Assembly: GCA_944323475.1 (NCBI GenBank)
Contig: CALUSQ010000001.1
Span: forward strand, 96,738 to 160,737
Reading direction: 5' to 3'
Length of the DNA stretch: 64,000 nt
Source: Candidatus Gastranaerophilales bacterium
Lineage (GTDB): Bacteria; Cyanobacteriota; Vampirovibrionia; Gastranaerophilales; Gastranaerophilaceae
The notes beneath the pieces are model-generated. The model did no database searches. It saw nothing but the letters and a program-made list of their open reading frames with translations, and was not told the DNA's origin. The position numbers were made by a program, and so were the translations under genes. Below, in pieces: positions 43,531 to 52,472 of the stretch; position 1 is the first letter of the stretch; every line of letters starts with the position of its first letter.

Positions 43531-44774
43531 GAAAGTTTTGCTCCTTTAGGTACTACCGTAACACCGCCTTCAGAAACATAAAAGCCTCTGGCTTCATCTT
43601 CCTGTCTGTCAAAGCCGATTTTAGTATAAGGCGGAATGTCAACATTTTTGTCTATAATAGCTTTTTGTATATGAGAGTGTCTCCCAACATTTACGTTTTC
43701 CATAATCATTGAGTCTACAACACTTGAAAAGCTATTGATTCTAACTTTTGGTGACAAAATACAGCGTGAAAGCGTACCACCGGAAATTACACAGCCTTCT
43801 GAAACAAGCGAGTTTGTCGCCATACCGCGTCTTTCAAGTTCTTCCCAAATAAATTTTGCAGGAGGATAGTTGTAATTGAAAGTTCTGATAGGCCACTTGG
43901 GTGTATAAAGATTAAATTCCGGATCGTAAGCCAACAAATCCATATTTGCTTGCCAATAAGCATCTATTGTCCCCACATCACGCCAATAGCCTCTTTCAGA
44001 TTCTTCCATTCCCGGGAACTCATTTTTTGCAAAGTCATACACACATATTTTGTCACCTTGGGCAAGCATTTTTGGAATAATATTTTTGCCAAAATCGTGA
44101 TTTGATGTTTGAATATCAGCATCAATCCTTAATTCTTCAATCAACTTAGCTCTGTTGAAAATATAATTACCCATAGAAGCAAGGCATTTTGTTTCATCGC
44201 CAGGAATGTGTTTGGGCTTTGTTTTTGGTTTTTCAACAAAGTTTGTTAAACGCCAGTTGTCATCAACCTCCATAATCCCGTATTCACCGGCCTGTTCAAT
44301 AGGGATAGGAATCGCAGATATGGTCAACTCTGCATCATTTTCTTTGTGAAAATCAAGCATTTCAGCCACATTCATTTTGTAAATGTGATCCCCGCCAAAA
44401 ACTGCCACATACTCATCATTTTCTTCTGCCAAAATATGATGAATATTCTGAAAAACAGCATCTGCAGTACCTTTGTACCAATTGCCGTCAATTCTCATCT
44501 GTGCAGGCACCAAATCAACATACTGATTTATTATTGGAGATAAAGGCCAAGTTCTTTGTATATGTTTGTTCAAAGAATCTGATTTGTATTGAGTAAGAAT
44601 TTTTAGCTTGAAAAACCCTGAGTTAATAAAATTGTTGATAACAAAATCAATAATACGATATCTGCCCCCAAAAGGCACAGCGGGTTTTGCTCTGTCTCTG
44701 GTAAGAGGGTACAATCTTTTTCCCTCACCGCCTGCCAAAATCATAACCAGAGTATCATCAGCTGACATAAACAC
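43527..44774 (-). CDS. glgC: Glucose-1-phosphate adenylyltransferase
   Basis: 415 residues, full length for GlgC. The nucleotide-binding motif is GGEGKRLYPLTRDRAKPAVP with FGGRYRIIDF behind it. WYKGTADAVFQN is the next signature, then VAVFGGDHIYKMN and the sugar-phosphate site FVEKPK. The C-terminal left-handed beta-helix includes SVVDSMIMENVNVGRHSHI. It makes ADP-glucose for glycogen. Its coupling by overlaps to a thioredoxin and a pseudopilin is unusual, since no glycogen synthase gene is nearby. Confidence 0.95.
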   Translation of the reverse strand: MFMSADDTLVMILAGGEGKRLYPLTRDRAKPAVPFGGRYRIIDFVINNFINSGFFKLKILTQYKSDSLNKHIQRTWPLSPIINQYVDLVPAQMRIDGNWYKGTADAVFQNIHHILAEENDEYVAVFGGDHIYKMNVAEMLDFHKENDAELTISAIPIPIEQAGEYGIMEVDDNWRLTNFVEKPKTKPKHIPGDETKCLASMGNYIFNRAKLIEELRIDADIQTSNHDFGKNIIPKMLAQGDKICVYDFAKNEFPGMEESERGYWRDVGTIDAYWQANMDLLAYDPEFNLYTPKWPIRTFNYNYPPAKFIWEELERRGMATNSLVSEGCVISGGTLSRCILSPKVRINSFSSVVDSMIMENVNVGRHSHIQKAIIDKNVDIPPYTKIGFDRQEDEARGFYVSEGGVTVVPKGAKLS

Positions 44775-44821
44775 AAACTCCTCAATACTTGTAAATCATA
44801 AGTCTATAATAACATGATTTG

Positions 44822-44859
44822 TAGAAAAAAATAAATCCCCTATTAAATAGGGGATTTAT
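44822..44859 (-). terminator. Terminator of the EF-hand/repeat-protein gene
   Basis: A 13-bp stem with CCCCTAT/ATAGGGG at its core (44831-44859, three-base loop) begins 14 bp past the stop at 44873 and is followed by seven T on the minus strand. Confidence 0.8.
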
Positions 44860-44872
44860 TAAATTAAAGAAT

Positions 44873-47026
44873 TTATTCACCTTTATACAAAGCATAAATA
44901 TTACGGTCAAAATCCCATTTGTATGTTTTTCCGCCTCTTGTATATACAAAAGGTGTGTCTGTTGTCTCAAATCCTTGAGCTTCACTGATTAAATCGAGTC
45001 TATATTGTTTATAGAATTTATTGTCTACTACTTGATCTATTCCTATAAAGTACTCGGAATTGCCAAGTTTATTAATATTTGTATCTAGTGATTTTAAATA
45101 TTCATCTATTTTTTTGTAATATTCAACATCTTTTCCTGCATTGAGTACAGCTTCAAACAACACTTCATTTGTACCAGTACCTTTTGAAGCTGCCAATAGT
45201 GCTCTTGCTGCAAATGCCGGATCATCAGCTGCTGCAATTTTTTCCATAAGTTCTTTATTTTCTTTTGTAGCTTTTTCTTTGTCACTAACACTAAGCTTAG
45301 AACCATCTACACTATAATCAGATGCCGGTGAAAGATCCTGCAATGCCTGTTCTAGTCTCATTTCCGTGTCATCAGTAGAAGAAAATTCCACCACATGACC
45401 ATCTTCGTTTATTTTGACTTCTTTTGTCTCGTTACCTTTGTCGTCATAGGTGTATTCCCAAGATTCAGTCACATTGCCATCTGCGTCTTTTACGACGTCT
45501 TTTGTCCTGTTACCTTTGTCGTCATAGGTGTATTCGTAAGACTCAGTCACATTGCCATCTGCGTCTTTCCAGACTTCTTTTGTTTGGTTACCTTTGTCGT
45601 CATAGGTGTATTCGTAAGACCCAGTCACATTGCCATCTGCGTCTTTTTTGACTTCTTTTGTCTTGTTACCTTTTTCGTCATAGGTGCGTTCCGTAGAGTC
45701 AGTCACATTGCCATCTGCGTCTTTGTAGACTGTTTTTGTCCAGTTACCTTTGTCGTCATAGGTGTATTCCCAAGAGGAATTCACATTGCCATCTGCGTCT
45801 TTGTAGACTGTTTTTGTCTTGTTACCTTTGTCGTCATAGGTGTATTCCCAAGAGGAATTCACATTGCCATCTGCGTCTTTGTAGACTTCTTTTGTTTTGT
45901 TACCTTTGTCGTCATAGGTGTATTCCCAAGAGGAATTCACATTGCCATCTGCGTATTTGTAGACTTTTTTTGTCTCGTTACCTTTGTCGTCATAGGTTAT
46001 TTCAATTGTTCCGAATTGGGTATTTTTAACAGTTGTTTTTGCTTTGTTTTGTTGAATATTTTTATAAGCATTTATGACTTCTTCAGCATTATTTTTGTTT
46101 TCCAAATTTCCCGGGACTTTTATCACGTCACCTGCATATAGGTACTCAGCACCTTTTGGACCATGAAGAGCTTTTGGATTGTTTTTTACAAACTCTTCTT
46201 TTGCTTTTGCAAGATTTTCTTTTGTAACTTCTATACCTTGGTTTTGCAATGATTTTTTCAAAATATCATCCAATCTGTCGTTGAGTTGGACTGTATAGTC
46301 TTTTGGTGTTGCGAGATCTTTTCTTTTTGCTTCTTCTGCTTCTTTTGCTGCTTTCGCTTCAGCTGCTTTTTGAGCTTCAGCTGCTTTTTGAGCTTCTGCT
46401 GCTTTTGCTGCTTCTTTTTCTAGTTTTACAAAATCTTTTACTTCATCATTTGTTTTTACCCAAGATTTTTTATTTTCATCATATTTTACTGATTCATATT
46501 CTAGCTTTTCTTCATTAAATCTGATATATGCATCATTTTTTTCATTGCCAAAAACACCTTCATGACCTTCTACAGGTACATACCCCATACTTTTTGCTAC
46601 ACCTGCAACTTGTGCTTTGTGTTTTGCTTCTTCTTTTGCATCAGCTTCTTGTGCAAATATCATTCTTGTCTCTTCTTTTGCATCTTTTTTAGTTGTTTTT
46701 CGAACAAACTTCATAAAAGATTTTAGGTCTTTTCCGTCAATGTCAATTCCAACCTCCTTAAATGCTGAAGCTGCTTCGTTAAATTCTTCTTTTGATATTT
46801 TTTTATCTTTATCAGTATCAAATTTTGAGAAAATACTCATAGTTTTTGCAAGTTCTAATTTGCTAATATCTCCGCTTTTGTCCGCATCCATGATATTGAA
46901 AATCTCTATCATTTTTCGATTTTTCTTTTCTATCTCTGCGCGCTCTTCTTTTGAAATACCTTCTGAAGATACTTGTGATAAATCAAATTTTTGTCCTTCG
47001 CCGATTTTGATATTTTTTCCTGTCAT
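44873..47026 (-). CDS. EF-hand / LysM-like / YD-like repeat protein
   Basis: About 717 residues from the ATG at 47024-47026, preferred because AAAGGTG stands five bases before it; a start at 47041 is also open. Order, numbered from the 47041 start: two EF-hand loops (DADKSGDISKLE near 52, DTDKDKKISKEE near 75); a charged region; an Ala/Glu/Lys coiled coil (about 220-250); and a LysM-like domain (DYTVQLNDRLDDILKKSL, GDVIKVPGN). Eight 26-residue repeats (about 348-555), typified by YTYDDKGNKTKEVYKDADGN, resemble YD/RHS repeats. The C-terminal domain has GGKTYKWDFDRNIYALYKG. No signal peptide is evident. It is probably a surface or exported calcium- and glycan-binding protein. Confidence 0.8.
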   Translation of the reverse strand: MTGKNIKIGEGQKFDLSQVSSEGISKEERAEIEKKNRKMIEIFNIMDADKSGDISKLELAKTMSIFSKFDTDKDKKISKEEFNEAASAFKEVGIDIDGKDLKSFMKFVRKTTKKDAKEETRMIFAQEADAKEEAKHKAQVAGVAKSMGYVPVEGHEGVFGNEKNDAYIRFNEEKLEYESVKYDENKKSWVKTNDEVKDFVKLEKEAAKAAEAQKAAEAQKAAEAKAAKEAEEAKRKDLATPKDYTVQLNDRLDDILKKSLQNQGIEVTKENLAKAKEEFVKNNPKALHGPKGAEYLYAGDVIKVPGNLENKNNAEEVINAYKNIQQNKAKTTVKNTQFGTIEITYDDKGNETKKVYKYADGNVNSSWEYTYDDKGNKTKEVYKDADGNVNSSWEYTYDDKGNKTKTVYKDADGNVNSSWEYTYDDKGNWTKTVYKDADGNVTDSTERTYDEKGNKTKEVKKDADGNVTGSYEYTYDDKGNQTKEVWKDADGNVTESYEYTYDDKGNRTKDVVKDADGNVTESWEYTYDDKGNETKEVKINEDGHVVEFSSTDDTEMRLEQALQDLSPASDYSVDGSKLSVSDKEKATKENKELMEKIAAADDPAFAARALLAASKGTGTNEVLFEAVLNAGKDVEYYKKIDEYLKSLDTNINKLGNSEYFIGIDQVVDNKFYKQYRLDLISEAQGFETTDTPFVYTRGGKTYKWDFDRNIYALYKGE
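45380..46000. repeat. 78-bp coding tandem repeats, about eight copies
   Basis: Each copy encodes a 26-residue YD-like unit of the protein above. Conserved pieces recur every 78 bp (for example TTGTCGTCATAGG and CACATTGCCATCTGCGTC), while the codons for four to six positions vary. Near-identical DNA suggests recent copy-number change by recombination or slippage. Confidence 0.9.
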
Positions 47027-47041
47027 ACGCACACCTTTCAT

Positions 47042-47185
47042 TCCTGTAAAAACTACATATGTTTTTCTAATCGAAATATTAAAAAAAAACTTGAATAAAT
47101 TTTTAAAAATTACTTTTTTAATACAGCAAAATTAAGCTACATTATTGAGTTTTAAGAATTTGTAAATATTTGTTAAACACAAAAT
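47042..47185. other. AT-rich intergenic region, promoter side of the repeat-protein gene
   Basis: No gene seen. It must hold the promoter of the leftward repeat-protein gene and the 3' end of the macB transcript. I see no clear terminator hairpin. Confidence 0.35.
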
Positions 47186-48415
47186 TTATTCATAACGTAA
47201 TGCATCAATAGGATTGAGCAAAGAGGCTTTATAAGCAGGATAATACCCAAACAAAATCCCAACGATACCGGAAAAGCCAAATGATATCAAAATAGGCATT
47301 GTAGAAATAACTACAGTCATATCAGAAAATATCTCAACAAGCTTTGCTCCCAATATACCTATAACAACCCCTAGCAATCCGCCTGCCAAAGACAACAAAA
47401 GAGCTTCAACAAGAAACTGGACACGAATATCCATAGCCTTTGCACCAATTGCCATACGAATACCAATCTCTTTTGTTCTTTCTGTTACAGAAACAAGCAT
47501 GATATTCATAATACCAATACCACCTACCAGTAATGATACAGAAGCTATTGACCCAAGCAATATCGCCATTGTATTTGATGCTTGTTTTGCTGTTTCAAGC
47601 ATTTGAGTAAAGTTTCTTATTGTAAAATCATCGTCTTTGTTTTTGCCAAGATTGTGTCGTTCTCTCAACAATTCTTTTATCTCAGTTTCCGCAGACGAAA
47701 GACTTTCTGCATCAACTGCTTGAACACTAATATGCTTAACAGTACCAGGGAACGATGTACCAAAAAGTTTTTTTTGTGCAGTGGTAATAGGTATCAAAAC
47801 AGTATCATCTTGGTCTTGGCCCATACCATTTTGACCTTTTGATTTTAAAATTCCAATTACTTTAAAAGGCATACCGCCTATACGAATCGTTTTGTTTATC
47901 GGATCCATATCACCAAAAAGATTTGTTGTAACAGTAGAACCCAAAACCGCAACTTTTGTCGTATTTTTGATATCATCTTGAGAAATAGCTCTGCCATCTT
48001 CGATTTCCCAAAGTCTTATTGGCATATATCCTGGTGTAATACCATTTACACTAGTTGACCAGTTTTGATTTGAATATACAAGTTGAGAAACTTCACTCAC
48101 CGTCGGAGCAACTTCTGATACAGAAGGACAATATTTTAATATAGCTTCTGCATCTTTTAAAGTAAGGGTTGGCTGCGTACCGCTACCCATCCTAACACCG
48201 CTTGAGGTAGTAGAACCTGACATTACCATCAACAAATTTGACCCCATAGAAGAGATTTCTTTATTGATTCTTTGTTTTGCACCCTCACCTATAGAAAGCA
48301 TTATAATAACAGCACTTACTCCGATAATTATACCTAAACTTGTAAGCACAGATCGCATTTTATTGACTTTCAATGATCGAAGAGATATTTTAAATGTTGA
48401 TTCAAAATCAATCAT
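47186..48415 (-). CDS. macB: MacB-type ABC transporter permease
   Basis: 409 residues: TM1 (SVLTSLGIIIGVSAVIIMLS), a periplasmic MacB_PCD domain (about 50-270) and three C-terminal FtsX TM helices (SVSLLVGGIGIMNIMLVSVT, ERTKEIGIRMAIGAK). The ATPase domain that is fused in E. coli MacB is a separate gene upstream here, overlapping by four bases. With MacA and TolC it forms a tripartite mechanotransmission pump for macrolides, peptides or lipids. Confidence 0.92.
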   Translation of the reverse strand: MIDFESTFKISLRSLKVNKMRSVLTSLGIIIGVSAVIIMLSIGEGAKQRINKEISSMGSNLLMVMSGSTTSSGVRMGSGTQPTLTLKDAEAILKYCPSVSEVAPTVSEVSQLVYSNQNWSTSVNGITPGYMPIRLWEIEDGRAISQDDIKNTTKVAVLGSTVTTNLFGDMDPINKTIRIGGMPFKVIGILKSKGQNGMGQDQDDTVLIPITTAQKKLFGTSFPGTVKHISVQAVDAESLSSAETEIKELLRERHNLGKNKDDDFTIRNFTQMLETAKQASNTMAILLGSIASVSLLVGGIGIMNIMLVSVTERTKEIGIRMAIGAKAMDIRVQFLVEALLLSLAGGLLGVVIGILGAKLVEIFSDMTVVISTMPILISFGFSGIVGILFGYYPAYKASLLNPIDALRYE

Positions 48416-49149
48416 ACTAAATCCTCCGTATTCACTCTGTCTATCGCATCAAGTCCTTTTTGAAATTTGTTATATTCATCAGAGATAATTTTTCCGTCTT
48501 TAAAACGAACTATCCTCTTACAATACTCTGCGATATCAGGCTCATGAGTAACAAGTATAATTGTTTTGCCTGATGTATAGTTGAGTTTTACAAAAAACTC
48601 CATAACCTCAATAGAAGTTTTTGTATCAAGGTTACCTGTCGGTTCATCAGCAAGGATAATAGGCGCATCATTCACTATCGCTCTTGCGATTGCAACTCTC
48701 TGCTGTTGACCTCCTGACATCTGATTTGGTAAATGTTGTTCTCTTTTTTCTAATCCTACAATTTTTAATGCAGCTTTTGCTCTTTTTATTCTTTCTGCAG
48801 GATCTACACCTTTATATATCATTGGCATTTCTACATTTTCAATTGCAGATGTTCTTGAAATAAGATTAAAACCTTGAAAAACAAATCCGAGTTTCAAATT
48901 TCGAATTTCAGACAACTCATCCATAGACATTTTTGAAACATCTATTCCATCAAGAAAATAGCTACCAGATGTCGGTTTATCCAGACAACCAAGCATATTC
49001 ATAAAAGTTGATTTTCCGGATCCTGATGCACCCATAATAGCAACAAATTCACCGTTTTCAACAGTCAACGAAACATCATCAAGTGCATTGAATGATGTTT
49101 CTCCTGTAGAATATGTTTTTATAAAGTGTTTAATTTCTATTAGTGCCAT
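48412..49149 (-). CDS. ABC transporter ATP-binding protein (MacB/LolD type)
   Basis: 245 residues. Walker A is GASGSGKST (about 40-48), the Q-loop follows in FVFQGFNL, the signature is MSGGQQQRVAIARAI, and Walker B is IILADEPTGNLD, with the H-loop in ILVTHEPD. It energises the FtsX-like permease encoded immediately downstream (four-base overlap) and lies nine bases behind the macA stop. Confidence 0.95.
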   Translation of the reverse strand: MALIEIKHFIKTYSTGETSFNALDDVSLTVENGEFVAIMGASGSGKSTFMNMLGCLDKPTSGSYFLDGIDVSKMSMDELSEIRNLKLGFVFQGFNLISRTSAIENVEMPMIYKGVDPAERIKRAKAALKIVGLEKREQHLPNQMSGGQQQRVAIARAIVNDAPIILADEPTGNLDTKTSIEVMEFFVKLNYTSGKTIILVTHEPDIAEYCKRIVRFKDGKIISDEYNKFQKGLDAIDRVNTEDLV

Positions 49150-49158
49150 AAATTTTTA

Positions 49159-50325
49159 TTAAAACATCCTCATTCTTGGTCTGCCGTTAGTTTGCGTTGT
49201 TTCTTTTTCACCTTTTTTCTTTAAAATTACTCTGTCATTTTCTTTTATTTGTTCAGAAATAATTTCCGTCTTTTCTGAATCTTTAGCACCAGTTTTTATA
49301 TTGATACGTTGAGGTTTATTATCTTTCAATAGCCATAGACCTTGTTCTTTATATTTTTTACCACCAGTAATTTCTTTTGGAGTAAATTTCAAAGCCTCAG
49401 TAGGCACGCAAATTACATTTTCACTCTTATTAATAATAATTGAAACATTCGCGGTCATACCTGGAATCATTTTTTGCTCTTTATTATCAACAAGTACAAT
49501 AACTGTATATGTTACAACGTTTGATACTGTAGTTGGAGCAATTCTAACTTCAGCAACTTCACCATGAAAGACAGCATCAGCATAACCATCTAGGGTATAT
49601 TCTACTTCTTGACCTTTTTTAATTTTACCAATATCAGCTTCAGAGACATTTACTTCTATTTGCATTTTAGTTAAATCTTGAGCAACTTGAAACAACGTAG
49701 GAGTTTGAAAACTTGCAGCAACTGTTTGACCAACATCAACTGCTCTTGAGACGACAATACCGTCAACAGGAGAGATGATTCTTGTGTATTTGAGGTTAGT
49801 TAAATTATTATTCAAAGTAGCTTGTGCTTGATTTATTGCACCTTGTGCTGCCGCAATTTGAGCCAAATCAGATTTGTAAGTCGCTTCTGCGAGATCTACT
49901 TCACTTTTTGCTACATAATTTTTTGTATAAAGTTTTTTATAACGTTCATAATTCTTTTTGTCATATGCCATCATTGCTTCAACCTTAGCTTTATTTGATC
50001 TTGCAGCTTCAAGATCACCTCTCGCTTTATCAACTTGTGCTTGAAATAAAGAAGGATCAATTTGAGCCAAAAGTTGTCCTTTTGTCACTTTTGAATTGTA
50101 ATCAACATATATTTCCTTAATCATACCTGATACTTGCGAACCAATATCAACAGTATTTACAGGGTTTACTGTGCCTGAAGCTTCTACTGCTTCTACTATT
50201 GTTTTTCTTTTTGCAGGAACAGTGACATAATTAGAATCTTTTCCTTTATTAAAAAGTACTGCCGCACCGCAAAGTACAATCATTGCCAAAACTGATGAAA
50301 GAATTATTGTTATCTTTTTTTTCAT
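49159..50325 (-). CDS. macA: MacA-type periplasmic adaptor
   Basis: 388 residues with an N-terminal TM (ITIILSSVLAMIVLCGAAVL). VSGMIKEIYVDYNSKVTKGQ and IDPSLFQAQVDKARGDLEAA lead into the coiled-coil hairpin, and YTRIISPVDGIVVSRAVDVG returns through the lipoyl half. A beta-barrel and membrane-proximal domain follow. It bridges the ABC permease to TolC. Its start overlaps the tolC-like stop by four bases. Confidence 0.93.
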   Translation of the reverse strand: MKKKITIILSSVLAMIVLCGAAVLFNKGKDSNYVTVPAKRKTIVEAVEASGTVNPVNTVDIGSQVSGMIKEIYVDYNSKVTKGQLLAQIDPSLFQAQVDKARGDLEAARSNKAKVEAMMAYDKKNYERYKKLYTKNYVAKSEVDLAEATYKSDLAQIAAAQGAINQAQATLNNNLTNLKYTRIISPVDGIVVSRAVDVGQTVAASFQTPTLFQVAQDLTKMQIEVNVSEADIGKIKKGQEVEYTLDGYADAVFHGEVAEVRIAPTTVSNVVTYTVIVLVDNKEQKMIPGMTANVSIIINKSENVICVPTEALKFTPKEITGGKKYKEQGLWLLKDNKPQRINIKTGAKDSEKTEIISEQIKENDRVILKKKGEKETTQTNGRPRMRMF

Positions 50326-51860
50326 CTTACCCCCATAGATTTTTGGAATTGTTCTTTTGCTACATTGTAGTCAAAAACAGCCTGAACCAGTGCAAGCTGA
50401 GCGTTATTATAATTTGTTTGTGCTTGTTGAAGCTCAATAAAGTTACCCAACCCAACGGTATAACGACCATCAGCCAGTTCAAAGTTTTCTAAAGTTTGTT
50501 GAACTTTTTGAGCCATCAAAGGTATTTGTCTTTGAAGAGTAACCATATTTATATAATTTGTCTTTACTTCGAAAAATATATTTTTCTTAGACAAATCTAT
50601 ATTTTCTGTTGCCATTTCAAGATAAGAATGACCTTGGTCTATGCTATGTTTTATTTGCATAACATTTATAACAGGCAAATCGAGAGAAACACCTATATTA
50701 AAACCTGTATTTGAAACATCACTGTTTTTTCTAAAATTATACCCAGCACTGCCAGATAATTCAGGAAGATAAGAACGTTTTATAGCTTTTAAAGATTCTT
50801 GTTGAGCTCTTTCTACCATCATAAGAGATTTTAAATCAGGCCTGTTTTCATAAGCTTTCGCTATTGCTTCATCAACAGGCATAATTAATGGTTTAAATTT
50901 ATAATTTTGAAATATATCTTGTTTTTCAATACCGGATGTCAATATTGTAGTTTGTTCAAGTTCATCGCTACCGTTTTTGGGTATATAACTAACTTTTACT
51001 TCATTATTTGTTTTTTTGCTTTTTTGAAAGTTAAAACTTTCTGTATTTTTTAAAGTATATTCAGGTGCTTCTGTAAAATACATAGCATTATTGAGGTTTA
51101 CAATAGCATTTTGATATTGTGCTTGTGCATTTATTAGAGATATTTCCGCATCTGTCAGATAGACCTGTGCGTTTACAACATCAATTTTTGATTTTAATCC
51201 TTCTTGAAAAAGAGCATTTGTTCTTTCATAATTCAATTTATTTATATTAACCGAACGCTCATATACATCTTGATTGGCTAAAGCAGCAAGTGCTTCAAAA
51301 TAAGCCATTTTGACTCTGTATACAGTATTTAAAATAGTATTTTCCAAGTCGTATTGAACAGATTCTCTGTTATATTTTTGCATATTAATCTGTGCAATAG
51401 TTTTACCAAAATTCCAGATTAATTGGTTTACTCCAAGATTCAATTGATAATAATTGTTTGATGCAGATGTACTACCGCCTTGGTTATAAAACCCCCCGCC
51501 ACTTCCGGAGTTTCTGTTATGCTGAGAAGTAAAACCAGTCCCTGCTGTAATGTTAGGGAAATAATCAGATTTTGCCAGTCCAACTTGAGAATTTGCTATT
51601 GCTTTTTGGGTTTCACCAATTTTAATACTCGGATCATTTTTTAGGGCAATATTTATACAATCTTCTAAAGAATATTCAACAGAACCTTCCAAAACTTTTG
51701 GTTCAACAACCTTTTCTTCCTGCTGCTGTGTTTTACTTTTGTCTTTCTTTAAAAATATTGAAAAACCTTTTGCCGATGAAACACCACTGTTTACAAACAA
51801 GCAAAAAGTTAACAAAACAATATATATAACACTTCTTTTGTATTTAAAATCATTAATCAA
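50322..51860 (-). CDS. tolC: TolC family outer-membrane channel (MacAB partner)
   Basis: 512 residues: signal peptide (YIVLLTFCLFVNSGVSSA), a short basic linker (FLKKDKSKTQQQEEK), then the TolC fold starting at EYSLEDCINIALKNDPSI. OEP repeats include NYFPNITAG-like DYFPNITAGTGF and DGRYTVGLGNFIELQQAQ. A Gly/Ser/Asn-rich insert (NRNSGSGGGFYNQGGSTS) lies in the first repeat. It is the first gene of the macA-ATPase-macB operon and shares its divergent upstream region with the Skp-like gene. Confidence 0.92.
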   Translation of the reverse strand: MINDFKYKRSVIYIVLLTFCLFVNSGVSSAKGFSIFLKKDKSKTQQQEEKVVEPKVLEGSVEYSLEDCINIALKNDPSIKIGETQKAIANSQVGLAKSDYFPNITAGTGFTSQHNRNSGSGGGFYNQGGSTSASNNYYQLNLGVNQLIWNFGKTIAQINMQKYNRESVQYDLENTILNTVYRVKMAYFEALAALANQDVYERSVNINKLNYERTNALFQEGLKSKIDVVNAQVYLTDAEISLINAQAQYQNAIVNLNNAMYFTEAPEYTLKNTESFNFQKSKKTNNEVKVSYIPKNGSDELEQTTILTSGIEKQDIFQNYKFKPLIMPVDEAIAKAYENRPDLKSLMMVERAQQESLKAIKRSYLPELSGSAGYNFRKNSDVSNTGFNIGVSLDLPVINVMQIKHSIDQGHSYLEMATENIDLSKKNIFFEVKTNYINMVTLQRQIPLMAQKVQQTLENFELADGRYTVGLGNFIELQQAQTNYNNAQLALVQAVFDYNVAKEQFQKSMGVR

Positions 51861-52012
51861 TTCTGATTGCCTCTATAGTTATTAACGATTTTAATTTAAT
51901 TTTGTTCAATTTAAATCATCCTTATACTTTATATAATGGCTAATATAAAATACTGTTTTCACAAGGTATTAAAATGTATGTTATAATCTGCATAAAAGAA
52001 ATAGGAGTTTTT

Positions 52013-52468
52013 ATGAAAAAGATTTCATTATTAACAGCAACAATTGCAATATGTTTAGGTTTTCAAGGAGTCGTCTTTTGTGCTGATCAAACTACTCAAA
52101 AATATGCTGTTGTTGATGTAAAAAAAGTTGTTAACAGCTCTAATAGTGTAAAAAAATTAAAAGAAGAAAGAAAAAAGCAAAAAGAAGATGTTATAAAATT
52201 TGTCAAAGAAGGAAATGCGCAAGTTGCAGCTGAAAAAGACCCCAAAAAGAAAGAAGCTTTAAAAAAGCAACTCAACAATGATTTAAAAATAAAAACAACA
52301 AACTATGACAAAAAATATCAAACAGGTCTAAAACAAATTAACAATGAGTTGGGTGCCAACATTTCAAAAATAGGAAAAGAAAAAAAATATGATTTAATTC
52401 TTACATCGGATTCTGTGCTATATGGCGGTGAAGATATAACAAAAGAGATTATAAAAATTACAAAATAA
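52013..52468 (+). CDS. skp: OmpH/Skp-like periplasmic chaperone
   Basis: 151 residues from the ATG at 52013, chosen because SD AGGAG precedes it and it opens a clear signal peptide (ISLLTATIAICLGFQGVVFC). A longer frame from 51974 lacks these. The mature protein starts with the Skp beta strand (YAVVDVKKVVNSSNSVKKLK), then a long charged coiled coil (about 55-110), then YDLILTSDSVLYGG, which returns to the core. It holds unfolded outer-membrane proteins in the periplasm. Confidence 0.87.
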   Translation: MKKISLLTATIAICLGFQGVVFCADQTTQKYAVVDVKKVVNSSNSVKKLKEERKKQKEDVIKFVKEGNAQVAAEKDPKKKEALKKQLNNDLKIKTTNYDKKYQTGLKQINNELGANISKIGKEKKYDLILTSDSVLYGGEDITKEIIKITK

Positions 52469-52472
52469 AACA

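Noticed and set aside
45380..46000. Possible CRISPR array
   Set aside because: The repeats are 78 bp, in frame, and vary at codon positions. There are no unique spacers and no cas genes.
45395..46141. 248-codon frame with Cys/Phe-rich repeats, plus strand
   Set aside because: Antisense shadow of the 78-bp repeats of the EF-hand/YD protein. Its periodicity comes from the real gene.
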